A stretch of 64,000 nt of DNA from Thermosipho sp. (in: thermotogales) (GTDB taxonomy: Bacteria > Thermotogota > Thermotogae > Thermotogales > Fervidobacteriaceae). The stretch spans positions 1 to 64,000 of the forward strand of contig JASKLO010000003.1 in assembly GCA_030153605.1 (NCBI GenBank), read 5' to 3'. Made by a program: the position numbers and the translations under genes. Below are positions 26,561 through 35,254 of the stretch, piece by piece. Numbering within the stretch: position 1 is the first letter of the stretch; each line of letters begins with the position of its first letter. The notes below the pieces were generated by a model. It was given only the letters and a program-made list of their open reading frames with translations, searched no databases and was not told where the DNA came from.

Positions 26561-27535
26561 ATGAAAAAAGTTCTTATTTTAATATTTGTATTAGTAATCA
26601 TATTAATTTTTTCCAATGAGATAACTATTTATACCTATGATAGTTTTGTTTCAGGAATTGGTCAAAAGGTGATACCTATATTTGAAAAAATGTATGGATG
26701 TAAAGTTAATTTACTTTCTTTTGGGGATGCTGGAGCAGTTTTATCAAGACTAATTTTAGAAAAACAAGAACCTAAAGCTGATGTTGTAATAGGTTTAGAT
26801 CAAGCTTTATTAGAGAAAGCCATAGATTATGATATTTTAGAAAAATACACACCTATTAATATAAATTTATTAAAATATAAAGAATTGTATAATGAGTATG
26901 GAACTCCGTATGATTATGGTTCTATTGCAATAGTATATAACAAAGAAGTTGTAAAAAATCCTCCAAAATCCTTTGAAGATTTGTTGAAGCCAGAATATAA
27001 AGGGAAAATTGTAGTCGAAGATCCAAGAACATCAAGTACAGGATTAAGTTTTTTACTATGGACAATAGCTGTTTACAAGGAAAAATACCTAGATTTTTGG
27101 AAAAAATTTAAGAACAATATTTTAAGTATAACACCAGGTTGGGATGAAGCTTTTGAAATGCTTGAATCTGGCGAGGCTGATATAATGGTTAGTTATGCAA
27201 CAGATGGGGCATATAGTTTTTATTACTATAATTCAATTAAATATGTTCCTATAATTTTATCAGAGGGAGCATTTGTACAAGTAGAATATGCTTCGATTAT
27301 CAAAAACACTAAAAATAAAGAATTGGCAAAAAGATTTTTAGAGTTTTTATTAATGGATTTCTTTCAAAAGGAAGTTCCTTTAAATCAGTGGATGTTTCCT
27401 GTTACTAATGTGGAACTTCCAGAGGCTTTTAAATATGTTCCTGAAATTGATAAAATTTTAGAAATTGATGCTTCTATTTATGAAGACTTAGAGAGGATTT
27501 TAAAAGAATGGGCAAAAGTAGTTATTGGTGGATAA
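26561..27535 (+). CDS. tbpA: Thiamine ABC transporter substrate-binding protein
   Basis: The 324-residue periplasmic protein has a hydrophobic signal peptide (residues 1-19). The mature start I-T-I-Y-T-Y-D-S-F matches TbpA, as do F-G-D-A-G-A-V-L-S-R, A-D-V-V-I-G-L-D-Q-A-L and Y-D-Y-G-S-I-A-I-V-Y-N-K. The upstream TPP riboswitch supports thiamine (or TPP) as ligand. ATG follows AAAGGAGGGAGATT, part of the riboswitch platform. It overlaps the permease gene by 28 bases. Confidence 0.93.
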   Translation: MKKVLILIFVLVIILIFSNEITIYTYDSFVSGIGQKVIPIFEKMYGCKVNLLSFGDAGAVLSRLILEKQEPKADVVIGLDQALLEKAIDYDILEKYTPININLLKYKELYNEYGTPYDYGSIAIVYNKEVVKNPPKSFEDLLKPEYKGKIVVEDPRTSSTGLSFLLWTIAVYKEKYLDFWKKFKNNILSITPGWDEAFEMLESGEADIMVSYATDGAYSFYYYNSIKYVPIILSEGAFVQVEYASIIKNTKNKELAKRFLEFLLMDFFQKEVPLNQWMFPVTNVELPEAFKYVPEIDKILEIDASIYEDLERILKEWAKVVIGG

Positions 27536-29055
27536 TTCCAATAATTTTTATAGTTTTGGGGGTTTTTTATCCCCTTTTTAATCTGTTAGTATTTTCTGGA
27601 GGAATTAATTTTAATGTACTTAGTGAAAATAAAAATATAATTATTTTCACTATTAAACAAGCATTTATATCTTCTTTTTTAACAATGATTTTTGGACTAC
27701 CTGGTGCTTATTTAGTTGCTAGGACAAGAATGAATAAGTTTTTTAAATCAATATTTAGAGTTTTATCGTCAGTTCCTTTTGTTTTACCTGGAATTACTGT
27801 AAGTATGGGTTTCTTGCTTGCGTTTGGTAAAAATGGACTTTTAACAAATTTATTGAGTTTTTTTGGATATAAAGAAAGGATATTATTTACTTTTACTGCT
27901 GTTATTCTAGGCCACGTTTTTTACAATTTTCCTTTATTTATTCGAATTGTAGGAGAAACTTGGGAAAAGATTGATGGTTCAATAATTGAAGCAGGGAAAA
28001 TAGATGGTGCAAATAATTTAAAAATTCTTTTTTTACTTGAGCTCCCTAATTTGTTGCCATCTATATTAAAGGCTTTTTCTCTAACCTATGTTTATACATT
28101 TACAAGCTTTTCAATTGTTTTAATTTTAGGAGGTATTAAGTATTCTACAATAGAAGTTTCTATTTATATGTATACAAGAATTTTATTTGATTTTAAAAGT
28201 GCTCTTACTTTGGCAATTTTTCAAATGCTTTTGATTTCTATTTTTGCTTATTTTGTTAATTTCAGAAAACAAGATTTTCAAAGTGGAAAAACAATTAAGG
28301 AAAAATTTCCAATGTGGGGATTTATTTATTTGATTTTAGTAATCTTGTTTGTTTTCGTCCCTCTTTCATATTCACTTTTTTCAGGTTTTTTGACTTATGG
28401 TGGAGGATTTGGATTGGATAATTTCAAAAGGTTGTATTCTTTGAAATTAAGTCAATTTATAGGTACTGACATTAAATCTTTAATTTATTATTCTTTGCTG
28501 CTTCCAGCAATTTCTACGTTTATTGTAATTTTTCTTTCGACAATAGCCTCTTATTATTCAGTTAAAGGGAAAAGGCTTGATTATATACTTATAATTCCTG
28601 CCGCTGTTTCACCAGTTACAATAGCATTTTCATATATTTTAATGAGATTTTCTCCGTTAAATTCCCTTATTTTAATTTATTCTTTAATTTCACTGCCAAT
28701 AGTTTATAGTTTTATTGAAAGTGGTTGGAGAACTCTCAATCATGAATTAGAGGAAGCAGCTTTATTAGATGGTGCTAATTTTTGGAAATTGAACATGAAG
28801 ATTAGATTTCCATTAATAAAATATCATTTATTTACAGCTGCCGTTTATGCATTTACAATTGTGCTTGGAGAAATGTCGGCAACTATTACAATTTCTGAAC
28901 CACCAATATCTACTTTTTCAATTGCAATATACAGATTGTTAAGTTCAAGAAGAATTCCTGAAGCTAGAGCTTTAAATACAATATACAGCTTTATTGTATT
29001 TCTTCTTTTTGGATTTATAGAATATTTAAGAAATTTAAATGAAAAGAGAATATAA
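27508..29055 (+). CDS. thiP: Thiamine ABC transporter permease
   Basis: The 515-residue membrane protein is a fusion of two permease halves, as in ThiP. It has about 12 hydrophobic segments and two EAA loops, E-A-G-K-I-D-G-A-N-N-L-K-I and E-E-A-A-L-L-D-G-A-N-F-W-K. ATG 27508 lies inside tbpA. No ThiQ ATPase gene follows; the next gene is convergent glgP after 12 bases, with no obvious terminator. Confidence 0.93.
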   Translation: MGKSSYWWIIPIIFIVLGVFYPLFNLLVFSGGINFNVLSENKNIIIFTIKQAFISSFLTMIFGLPGAYLVARTRMNKFFKSIFRVLSSVPFVLPGITVSMGFLLAFGKNGLLTNLLSFFGYKERILFTFTAVILGHVFYNFPLFIRIVGETWEKIDGSIIEAGKIDGANNLKILFLLELPNLLPSILKAFSLTYVYTFTSFSIVLILGGIKYSTIEVSIYMYTRILFDFKSALTLAIFQMLLISIFAYFVNFRKQDFQSGKTIKEKFPMWGFIYLILVILFVFVPLSYSLFSGFLTYGGGFGLDNFKRLYSLKLSQFIGTDIKSLIYYSLLLPAISTFIVIFLSTIASYYSVKGKRLDYILIIPAAVSPVTIAFSYILMRFSPLNSLILIYSLISLPIVYSFIESGWRTLNHELEEAALLDGANFWKLNMKIRFPLIKYHLFTAAVYAFTIVLGEMSATITISEPPISTFSIAIYRLLSSRRIPEARALNTIYSFIVFLLFGFIEYLRNLNEKRI

Positions 29056-29067
29056 AGTATTCTTTAA

Positions 29068-31545
29068 TTATAACTTCCAGATATCTTCTGCATATTCTTT
29101 GATAGTTCTATCACTTGAAAAAATTCCGACTCTTGCCACATTTAAAAGTGCTTTTTTATTCCATGCTATTTTATTTCTGTATAGTTTATCAATTTCTTTG
29201 TGTTTAGTTTTATAGCTGTCAAAATCAGCTAAATGCATGTACTGATCTGGTTCACTTCCATTTAATCCAAATAACAAAGAATGAAAAATATCAGTAAATA
29301 GATGAGGATTATCTTTATTAAAATATCCAGAATTAATTGCATCTAAAATTTTTCTTAAGTTTTCATTTTTTAAATATATTTCATATGGATTGTATAATCT
29401 AGATTCTTTAAGTCTGATAACTTGATCTGCATTTAAACCAAAAATAAATATGTTATCTTCTCCAACACATTCTTTAATTTCTATGTTTGCGCCATCCAAA
29501 GTTCCAATTGTCAAAGCACCATTCAAAGCAAATTTCATATTTCCAGTACCAGATGCTTCTTTGCCAGCTGTCGATATTTGTTCACTAACATTAGCTGCTG
29601 GTATAATTAATTCAGCTAATGAAACATTATAATTTGGAATAAAAACAACTTTCAATTTGTTGCCAATATCTTTATCGTTATTAATAACATCAGCTATACT
29701 ATTTATGAGTTTAATAATCAATTTTGCCATTCTATATCCTGGTGCTGCTTTTCCGCCAAATACAAAAGTTCTTGGAACCATATCATGATTTGGATTTTCT
29801 TTTAATATAAAATAAAGATGAATAATATGCATAGCATTTAAAAGCTGCCTTTTGTATTCATGAATTCTTTTAACTTGAATATCAAAAATTGATTCTGGAT
29901 CTACTTTGATATCTAAATTTTTGAAAATATAATTAGATAATTTAGTTTTATTACTCTGTTTTACTTTATAGAATTTTTCTAAAAAGCTGGAATCACTTGA
30001 AAACCTCTCTAAATTTTGTAGATGATTTAAATCAATTATCCATTTGTCTCCGATAGTTTCTGTAATTAGTTGTGAGAGTTCAGGATTAGATTCTAATAAC
30101 CATCTCCTCTGAGTAATACCATTAGTTTTATTATTGAATTTTTCTGGCCAAATATCGTAAAAATCCTTGAAAACTTTATTTTTCAAAATTTCAGTATGGA
30201 GTTTAGAAACACCATTTACTGAAAAAGAACCAACTATAGATAAATTAGCCATTCTTATTTGCTTTGTATTTCCTTCTTCGAAGATTGAAACATTTCTTAT
30301 TTTTTGAATATTATTTGGAAATTTTTTAGAAACTGAATCTAAAAATCTAGCATTAATTTCATAAAGAATTTCTAAATGTCTAGGTAATAATTTTTCAAAT
30401 AGATGAACTTCCCATTTTTCCAATGCTTCAGGCATAACTGTATGATTTGTATAAGCAAAAGTTTTTTTGGTAATATTCCAAGCCTTTTCCCAACTTAAAA
30501 ATTCTTCATCTAATAGTATTCTCATAAGTTCAGGAACTGCAAGAGCAGGATGGGTATCATTTAATTGAATTACATTCTTTTCAGGAAAATGTTCAAAATT
30601 TCTTCCAAATTGTGATTTGTATCTTCTAATAATATCTTGAAGAGAAGCTGATACAAAGAAAAATTCTTGTTTTAATCTTAATTCTCTACCAGCATAAAAG
30701 GAGTCATTAGGATATAAAACTTTGGAAATACTTTCGGAAAGTATTTTTGATTCGGAGGCCTTTAAATAATTTCCTTTTTGAAAATTATCAAAATCAAATT
30801 CATTAATTGGTTTTGCTGACCACAATCTTAAAGTATTAACCACATTGTTACCATAACCAACTATTGGAATATCATATGGCACGGCTAAAACTTCATAAGT
30901 ATCAATCCATCTAAATCTTAAATTACCGTTATCGTCTTTGTATGATTCTGATCTTCCGAAAAATTTTACTTTAACGGTTCTATCTTTTCTCTCAATTTCC
31001 CACGGATATCCATTTTTAAGCCAATCATCAGGAAGCTCTTTTTGGAAACCATTTTCAAACACCTGTTTAAAAATTCCATAATCGTATCTTATCCCATAAC
31101 CATAACCAGGATAACCCAATGTAGCAATAGAATCAAGAAAACATGCTGCAAGTCTTCCTAAACCACCATTTCCTAATCCTGCATCGGGTTCAATTTCAGA
31201 TAATTCTTCTAAAGATAAACCAATTTCTTCCATCGCTTTTTTTATTTCATTATCAATTTTCAAATTTAAAATGTTGTTATAAAGGAGTCTTCCAATTAAA
31301 AATTCAATTGATAAGTAATATACTCTTTTAATATTATTATTATTATAATATTTCTTTTGAGTTTCTAACCACTTTTCAACAACTTTATCTTTAACTATTA
31401 ATGAAAGAGCATGAAATTTATCATATAAGGATGCATTTTTAAAGTCTTTTCCAATCGTTAAATTGAGATGATCAATAAAGTTCTGTTGAATTAATTCAGG
31501 ATTTAATGATGTTCTTATTCTATGATTTTTGTAATTTTGTTGCAT
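29068..31545 (-). CDS. glgP: Glycogen/maltodextrin phosphorylase
   Basis: The 825-residue GT35 phosphorylase releases glucose-1-phosphate from alpha-1,4-glucans. The pyridoxal phosphate Lys is in E-A-S-G-T-G-N-M-K-F-A-L-N-G. G-L-G-N-G-G-L-G-R-L-A-A-C-F is the active-site glycine loop, and Q-V-K-R-I-H-E-Y-K-R-Q is also conserved. Length is normal. ATG 31545 follows GGAGGT. It may use glycogen or maltodextrins from the amylase pathway. An inverted repeat lies directly before its ribosome binding site. Confidence 0.97.
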   Translation of the reverse strand: MQQNYKNHRIRTSLNPELIQQNFIDHLNLTIGKDFKNASLYDKFHALSLIVKDKVVEKWLETQKKYYNNNNIKRVYYLSIEFLIGRLLYNNILNLKIDNEIKKAMEEIGLSLEELSEIEPDAGLGNGGLGRLAACFLDSIATLGYPGYGYGIRYDYGIFKQVFENGFQKELPDDWLKNGYPWEIERKDRTVKVKFFGRSESYKDDNGNLRFRWIDTYEVLAVPYDIPIVGYGNNVVNTLRLWSAKPINEFDFDNFQKGNYLKASESKILSESISKVLYPNDSFYAGRELRLKQEFFFVSASLQDIIRRYKSQFGRNFEHFPEKNVIQLNDTHPALAVPELMRILLDEEFLSWEKAWNITKKTFAYTNHTVMPEALEKWEVHLFEKLLPRHLEILYEINARFLDSVSKKFPNNIQKIRNVSIFEEGNTKQIRMANLSIVGSFSVNGVSKLHTEILKNKVFKDFYDIWPEKFNNKTNGITQRRWLLESNPELSQLITETIGDKWIIDLNHLQNLERFSSDSSFLEKFYKVKQSNKTKLSNYIFKNLDIKVDPESIFDIQVKRIHEYKRQLLNAMHIIHLYFILKENPNHDMVPRTFVFGGKAAPGYRMAKLIIKLINSIADVINNDKDIGNKLKVVFIPNYNVSLAELIIPAANVSEQISTAGKEASGTGNMKFALNGALTIGTLDGANIEIKECVGEDNIFIFGLNADQVIRLKESRLYNPYEIYLKNENLRKILDAINSGYFNKDNPHLFTDIFHSLLFGLNGSEPDQYMHLADFDSYKTKHKEIDKLYRNKIAWNKKALLNVARVGIFSSDRTIKEYAEDIWKL

Positions 31546-31556
31546 AGTATACCTCC

Positions 31557-31570
31557 AATCGGAAACGATT
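31557..31570 (-). promoter_or_regulatory. Inverted repeat before glgP: operator or leader hairpin
   Basis: AATCG-GAAA-CGATT on the plus strand is a perfect 5-bp inverted repeat touching the glgP Shine-Dalgarno. The overlapping GGAAACGATTCC has a central CG like LacI-family operators. It lies downstream of the predicted promoter, so it could be a repressor site or a small RNA hairpin controlling translation. Confidence 0.5.
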
Positions 31571-31600
31571 CCAATTTTTTTTAATCAAAATCCCGAATTA

Positions 31601-31629
31601 ATTTTACATTTTTTAAGCTAAAAAGTCAA
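31601..31629 (-). promoter_or_regulatory. glgP promoter
   Basis: Minus-strand -35 TTGACT (31629-31624), 17-base spacer, -10 TAAAAT (31606-31601). Confidence 0.65.
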
Positions 31630-31710
31630 GAAAATTCAAGAAATGTTGAGAAATATAAAATTATTTATCGTTGATCAAATTAAAATGAACAAAAACGTTT
31701 AATTTAAGAA

Positions 31711-31734
31711 AAAACCCGGCTCAAGCCGGGTTTT
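31711..31734 (-). terminator. Terminator of the rubredoxin gene
   Basis: CCCGGC (31715-31720) and GCCGGG (31725-31730) with a TCAA loop, flanked by AAAA and TTTT that extend the stem. Read on the minus strand a T-run follows, 18 bases after the rubredoxin stop. Confidence 0.88.
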
Positions 31735-31751
31735 TAGTTTAAAAGTATTTT

Positions 31752-31910
31752 TTATTCAATTGGTTCAAACATACTCTTATCAACACCACATACTGGACAA
31801 ACCCAATCTTCAGGTAAGTCTTCAAATTGTGTTCCGGGATTAATTCCATTATCTGGATCCCCTTCTTCAGGATCATAAATATATCCACACACGGTACATC
31901 TGTATTTCAT
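31752..31910 (-). CDS. Rubredoxin
   Basis: A 52-residue electron carrier with one iron held by four cysteines: [11 protein letters not shown] (Cys 5 and 8) and [10 protein letters not shown] (Cys 38 and 41). [11 protein letters not shown] is also typical. Length is exactly that of classic rubredoxins. ATG 31910 follows AAAGGAGGG. It has its own promoter and terminator. In anaerobes such proteins pass electrons to oxygen- or peroxide-reducing enzymes. Confidence 0.97.
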   Translation of the reverse strand: MKYRCTVCGYIYDPEEGDPDNGINPGTQFEDLPEDWVCPVCGVDKSMFEPIE

Positions 31911-31937
31911 AATATCCCTCCTTTATTTACTGTGTTT

Positions 31938-31966
31938 ATATTATAACAAATAATTTTTTAATATCC
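31938..31966 (-). promoter_or_regulatory. Rubredoxin promoter
   Basis: Minus-strand -35 TTGGAT (31966-31961), 17-base spacer, extended -10 TGT-TATAAT (TATAAT at 31943-31938). The -35 box lies inside the last codons of htrA. Confidence 0.7.
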
Positions 31967-33319
31967 AAATGAGAAAATTCCTGTAGCTCCTTTATAATAG
32001 TAGAAAATTGCTACATAATCACCCTTTTTTATGTTTCCAACTACATTATTCCAATCTGTTAAATTTTCTATATCGTAAGTTTTTCCATTTATTGCAATTC
32101 TAAAAATAACATATCCTTTTGAAATGTAATTATTAGTACTTTCTTTTACAATTACTCCTTTTATTTTTTCTGGAATTTGATAAGTTTCTCTATCACTATC
32201 TGAAATTTCATCTACTTTGATACCTACAAATTCTTTAGCTTGTATGTTATCCTCATTATTTTCAGTTGCTTCACCTAAAATTACTTCAATTTCGTGAATT
32301 TTACCCTTTCTATCAAACTTTATTTTTATTTTAGAACCAGGTGTATAGTTATGAATTATTGAAGCAAGTTCGCTTGCGGAAGTTACTGAAAGACCTTCAA
32401 CCTCAATTATTACATCTCCTTCTTTCAATCCTGCTTTTTCTGCTGGAGAGTTTTCAATAACTTGGGCAATATAAACACCTTTATTAACTTTTAAACCAAG
32501 TGCTTTTTGGAGTTCTGGAGTAACAGTTTGCATATAAATACCTAAAAAAGCTTTTATTGCTTTCCCAGTGGTAATAATACTTTCAATAAATCTTTTTGCT
32601 GTGTTTATTGGAATAGCAAAACCAATATTCATTGCTTCAGAAGGAGCAATGATTGCTGTGTTAATACCGATTACTTGTCCGTGTATATTCAATAATGGGC
32701 CACCACTATTTCCAGGGTTTATGGCAGCATCAGTTTGAATTAGATTTGTGTAATATCCAGAACCATCTGGTTTTGGAATTTTTCTACCAGTAGCAGAGAT
32801 TACACCTAATGTTACTGTATGTTGAAAACCTAAAGGATTTCCAATTGCAATAGCCCATTCTCCAATTTTCAAATTGTCTGAATCCCCAAATTCTAATATT
32901 GGAAGTTCTTTATCTTTTGGATCAATTTTTATTATTGCTATATCAAGTTCTTCATCACCACCAATGTATTCCGCTTCAAACTCACTGCCATCGAGTAGTG
33001 TGACTTTTATATCTTCAGCTTTTTCAACAACATGATAGTTTGTTAATATATATCCTTTTTTATCAAAAATAAATCCAGAACCTAAACTGGTACCTTTTTG
33101 CTGGTATTGTTTTGGAATATCTCCAAACCATCTCTTGAAAAATTCTTGAATGAATGGATCAATGTATGTAGATGAATAAACAGAAGCTTCAATTTTAACA
33201 ACAGCAGGTGCAGCTTCATCAACAACGTTAACTACAGGACTCACATAATTTGGGTTTACATATGCAAAAATAATTAAACTAAATAACATAACAAACATAA
33301 CAAAACTCAACCTTCTCAT
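31958..33319 (-). CDS. htrA: HtrA/DegP-type periplasmic serine protease
   Basis: The 453-residue protein has a signal sequence or anchor at residues 3-19. The trypsin-like domain has His in L-T-N-Y-H-V-V, Asp in L-D-I-A-I-I-K-I-D and Ser in I-N-P-G-N-S-G-G-P-L. One clear PDZ domain follows (V-I-E-N-S-P-A-E-K-A-G-L-K-E-G-D-V-I), then a second, degenerate PDZ-like region. It degrades or refolds envelope proteins under heat stress. ATG follows AAAGGAGGTG. Confidence 0.96.
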   Translation of the reverse strand: MRRLSFVMFVMLFSLIIFAYVNPNYVSPVVNVVDEAAPAVVKIEASVYSSTYIDPFIQEFFKRWFGDIPKQYQQKGTSLGSGFIFDKKGYILTNYHVVEKAEDIKVTLLDGSEFEAEYIGGDEELDIAIIKIDPKDKELPILEFGDSDNLKIGEWAIAIGNPLGFQHTVTLGVISATGRKIPKPDGSGYYTNLIQTDAAINPGNSGGPLLNIHGQVIGINTAIIAPSEAMNIGFAIPINTAKRFIESIITTGKAIKAFLGIYMQTVTPELQKALGLKVNKGVYIAQVIENSPAEKAGLKEGDVIIEVEGLSVTSASELASIIHNYTPGSKIKIKFDRKGKIHEIEVILGEATENNEDNIQAKEFVGIKVDEISDSDRETYQIPEKIKGVIVKESTNNYISKGYVIFRIAINGKTYDIENLTDWNNVVGNIKKGDYVAIFYYYKGATGIFSFGY

Positions 33320-33412
33320 TTAAACACCTCCTTTAAATTAAATAAATCCTAAAATATAAAGTTTTTTCATAGTATTTGACATTAAAAAGGCCTTTAGAGT
33401 TCTAAATTAAAG

Positions 33413-33441
33413 TTTTCAATTTTTACATATTATGATATAAT
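33413..33441 (+). promoter_or_regulatory. Promoter of the TPR-pilD operon
   Basis: -35 TTTTCA (33413-33418), 17-base spacer, extended -10 TGA-TATAAT (TATAAT 33436-33441), 39 bases before the ATG. Confidence 0.65.
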
Positions 33442-33480
33442 GTAAATGAAAGGTAACAAATATTTTTGGGGGTGATTACT

Positions 33481-34545
33481 ATGAAGGTTGAAATGATAGT
33501 AAAAAATAAAATTATAAACATTACAGATGAAACTCCTTTTTTTATTATGTTAAGAGATTTATTTTATGGCGGCGACTGGGAAAAATTGAAAAAAGATTTT
33601 GTTGAAGAAAATTTTAAAATGCATATTGATTCTTTGGAATTTTTGGAAAAAAATGTAGTTATTTTAGATGAAAGTTTTTATGACCCTGTAGTTTGGTCAG
33701 AGTTAGTTTCATTTCTTAATGAGAACAATATCAAACCAAAAAGGTTTGAACATGCAACTGTTGATGGGCTTTATGATTTAGCAATTGAATATGCTGATAA
33801 GTCATTGATTGGAGATGCAAAAAATATTTTAGAGTTTGCAATTAAGATTGACAAAAATTACGCCCCTGCATATGAATTTTTGGGTAGTTTATTAGTAGAA
33901 CAAGGGCAAACTGAAGAAGCAATAAAATATTTAAAAAGGGCGATTGAAATAGATCCATGGTTAGTACAAGGTTATTCAAGTCTAGGTGAATTATATTACA
34001 ATTTGGGCAAATACGATATTGCTGTGCAATATTGGGAAAAAGAAATTGAATATGCTCCAAATGATTTGTTTACTTATTTTATGTTGGCAGATGCCTATAC
34101 TCGTATGGAAAATTATCAGAAAGCTATAGAAACCTTAAGTAAATTGTTAGAATATGATAGAGATAATATTATTGCTATGTATGAATTGGCAGAATTATAT
34201 AGAAAAATTGGTAAGGAAGCTGAAGCAAGAACAGTTGAAGAAGAAATTTTAAGATCAAAACCAATAGACGCAAATGGAATTGAAATTTGGGCAAAAATTC
34301 AAATGAAATATGGAAGATATGAAGAAATTATTAATGTAATTGAACCTATGTTAGAAAGTAAATACAATGCAGTAGATTTAAAAACTTTGTTGATAGTCCC
34401 ATATATGAAATTAGGAGAAATTGAAAAGGCTAGAAAGTTATTTGAAGAAGTTAAACAAAATGATTTTTGGTATGCATATAGTAAAAAAGAAATATTTGAT
34501 CAATTTTTAACCGAAAGGGAGAAAGAGCTTTGTGGTATATATTAA
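33481..34545 (+). CDS. Tetratricopeptide repeat protein
   Basis: The 354-residue protein has no signal peptide. The first 85 or so residues are not repeat-like. From about residue 95 there are at least four TPR units, for example A-Y-E-F-L-G-S-L-L-V-E-Q-G-Q-T-E-E-A-I-K-Y and A-I-E-I-D-P-W-L-V-Q-G-Y-S-S-L-G-E-L-Y. ATG 33481 follows GGGGGTGATT. TPRs mediate protein-protein contacts, here of unknown partner. It heads the long plus-strand run and overlaps the prepilin peptidase gene by 16 bases. Confidence 0.88.
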   Translation: MKVEMIVKNKIINITDETPFFIMLRDLFYGGDWEKLKKDFVEENFKMHIDSLEFLEKNVVILDESFYDPVVWSELVSFLNENNIKPKRFEHATVDGLYDLAIEYADKSLIGDAKNILEFAIKIDKNYAPAYEFLGSLLVEQGQTEEAIKYLKRAIEIDPWLVQGYSSLGELYYNLGKYDIAVQYWEKEIEYAPNDLFTYFMLADAYTRMENYQKAIETLSKLLEYDRDNIIAMYELAELYRKIGKEAEARTVEEEILRSKPIDANGIEIWAKIQMKYGRYEEIINVIEPMLESKYNAVDLKTLLIVPYMKLGEIEKARKLFEEVKQNDFWYAYSKKEIFDQFLTEREKELCGIY

Positions 34546-35231
34546 ATTTCATAATTGGTTCTATTTTTGGTAGTTTTTTAAATGTAATTATTTATAGGGG
34601 CGTGGAGGGTTTAAGCATTAAAAATCCTCCACGCTCTTTTTGCCCTAACTGTAAAACATCGCTTAAATGGTATGATAATATACCAATTTTAAGTTATTTA
34701 TTTTTAAGGGGAAAATGTAGATATTGTGGTTCAAAAATTTCTCCCAGGTATTTAATTGTTGAATTGATCCTTGCACTAGGATTTACTTTACATTTTATAT
34801 TTTTTCCAATACCCATTGCATTTATGCTAGATTCATTGCTTTTTATTACCTTAGCTGTATTTTACATAGATTTTAAAATAATGATGATTCCTGACTTTGC
34901 ATGGATTGTAGTAGGTTTGGTTGCTGTATTTGATACTTTTTTGCACGGTGAACTATTTTTACGGGTTATATCCTTTTCATTTGTTTTGTTAATACTGATT
35001 ATTTTAAAAGTTTTATATAAAGAGGGCTTAGGATCAGGAGATATTTATTTAATGTCAGCATTTTCTTTCTTGTTATCATTACCTTTATCCTTTTATATGA
35101 TGATTATATCTTCAGTATTAGGTATACTTTATGCTATTTTACGTAAATCAAAGGTTATTCCATTTGGCCCTTTTATCGTATTATCTGGTTATTTTCTTTT
35201 CATGATAAATGTTTTAATATACTATGAATAA
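34530..35231 (+). CDS. pilD: Prepilin peptidase (type IV leader peptidase)
   Basis: The 233-residue polytopic aspartyl protease has an N-terminal G-S-F-L-N-V-I-I-Y-R and a four-Cys zinc loop (C-P-N-C at about 38-41 and C-R-Y-C at about 63-66). The catalytic Asp are in F-Y-I-D-F-K-I-M-M-I-P-D and G-S-G-D. It cleaves and N-methylates type IV pilins and pseudopilins at the inner membrane. Start TTG 34530 lies within the TPR gene. Pilin genes are not in this window. Confidence 0.95.
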   Translation: MWYILNFIIGSIFGSFLNVIIYRGVEGLSIKNPPRSFCPNCKTSLKWYDNIPILSYLFLRGKCRYCGSKISPRYLIVELILALGFTLHFIFFPIPIAFMLDSLLFITLAVFYIDFKIMMIPDFAWIVVGLVAVFDTFLHGELFLRVISFSFVLLILIILKVLYKEGLGSGDIYLMSAFSFLLSLPLSFYMMIISSVLGILYAILRKSKVIPFGPFIVLSGYFLFMINVLIYYE

Positions 35232-35254
35232 TCAAACAATATGAGGTGTAAGTG

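Noticed and set aside
31693-31700. AAACGTTT palindrome as a catabolite-repressor-like site
   Set aside because: It is too short in an AT-rich gap and lies far from the glgP start, beyond its promoter. No second copy was noticed.
33376-33381. TTGACA as a -35 box for the TPR operon
   Set aside because: No -10-like hexamer lies 16-18 bases downstream. The extended -10 at 33433-33441 is too far away.
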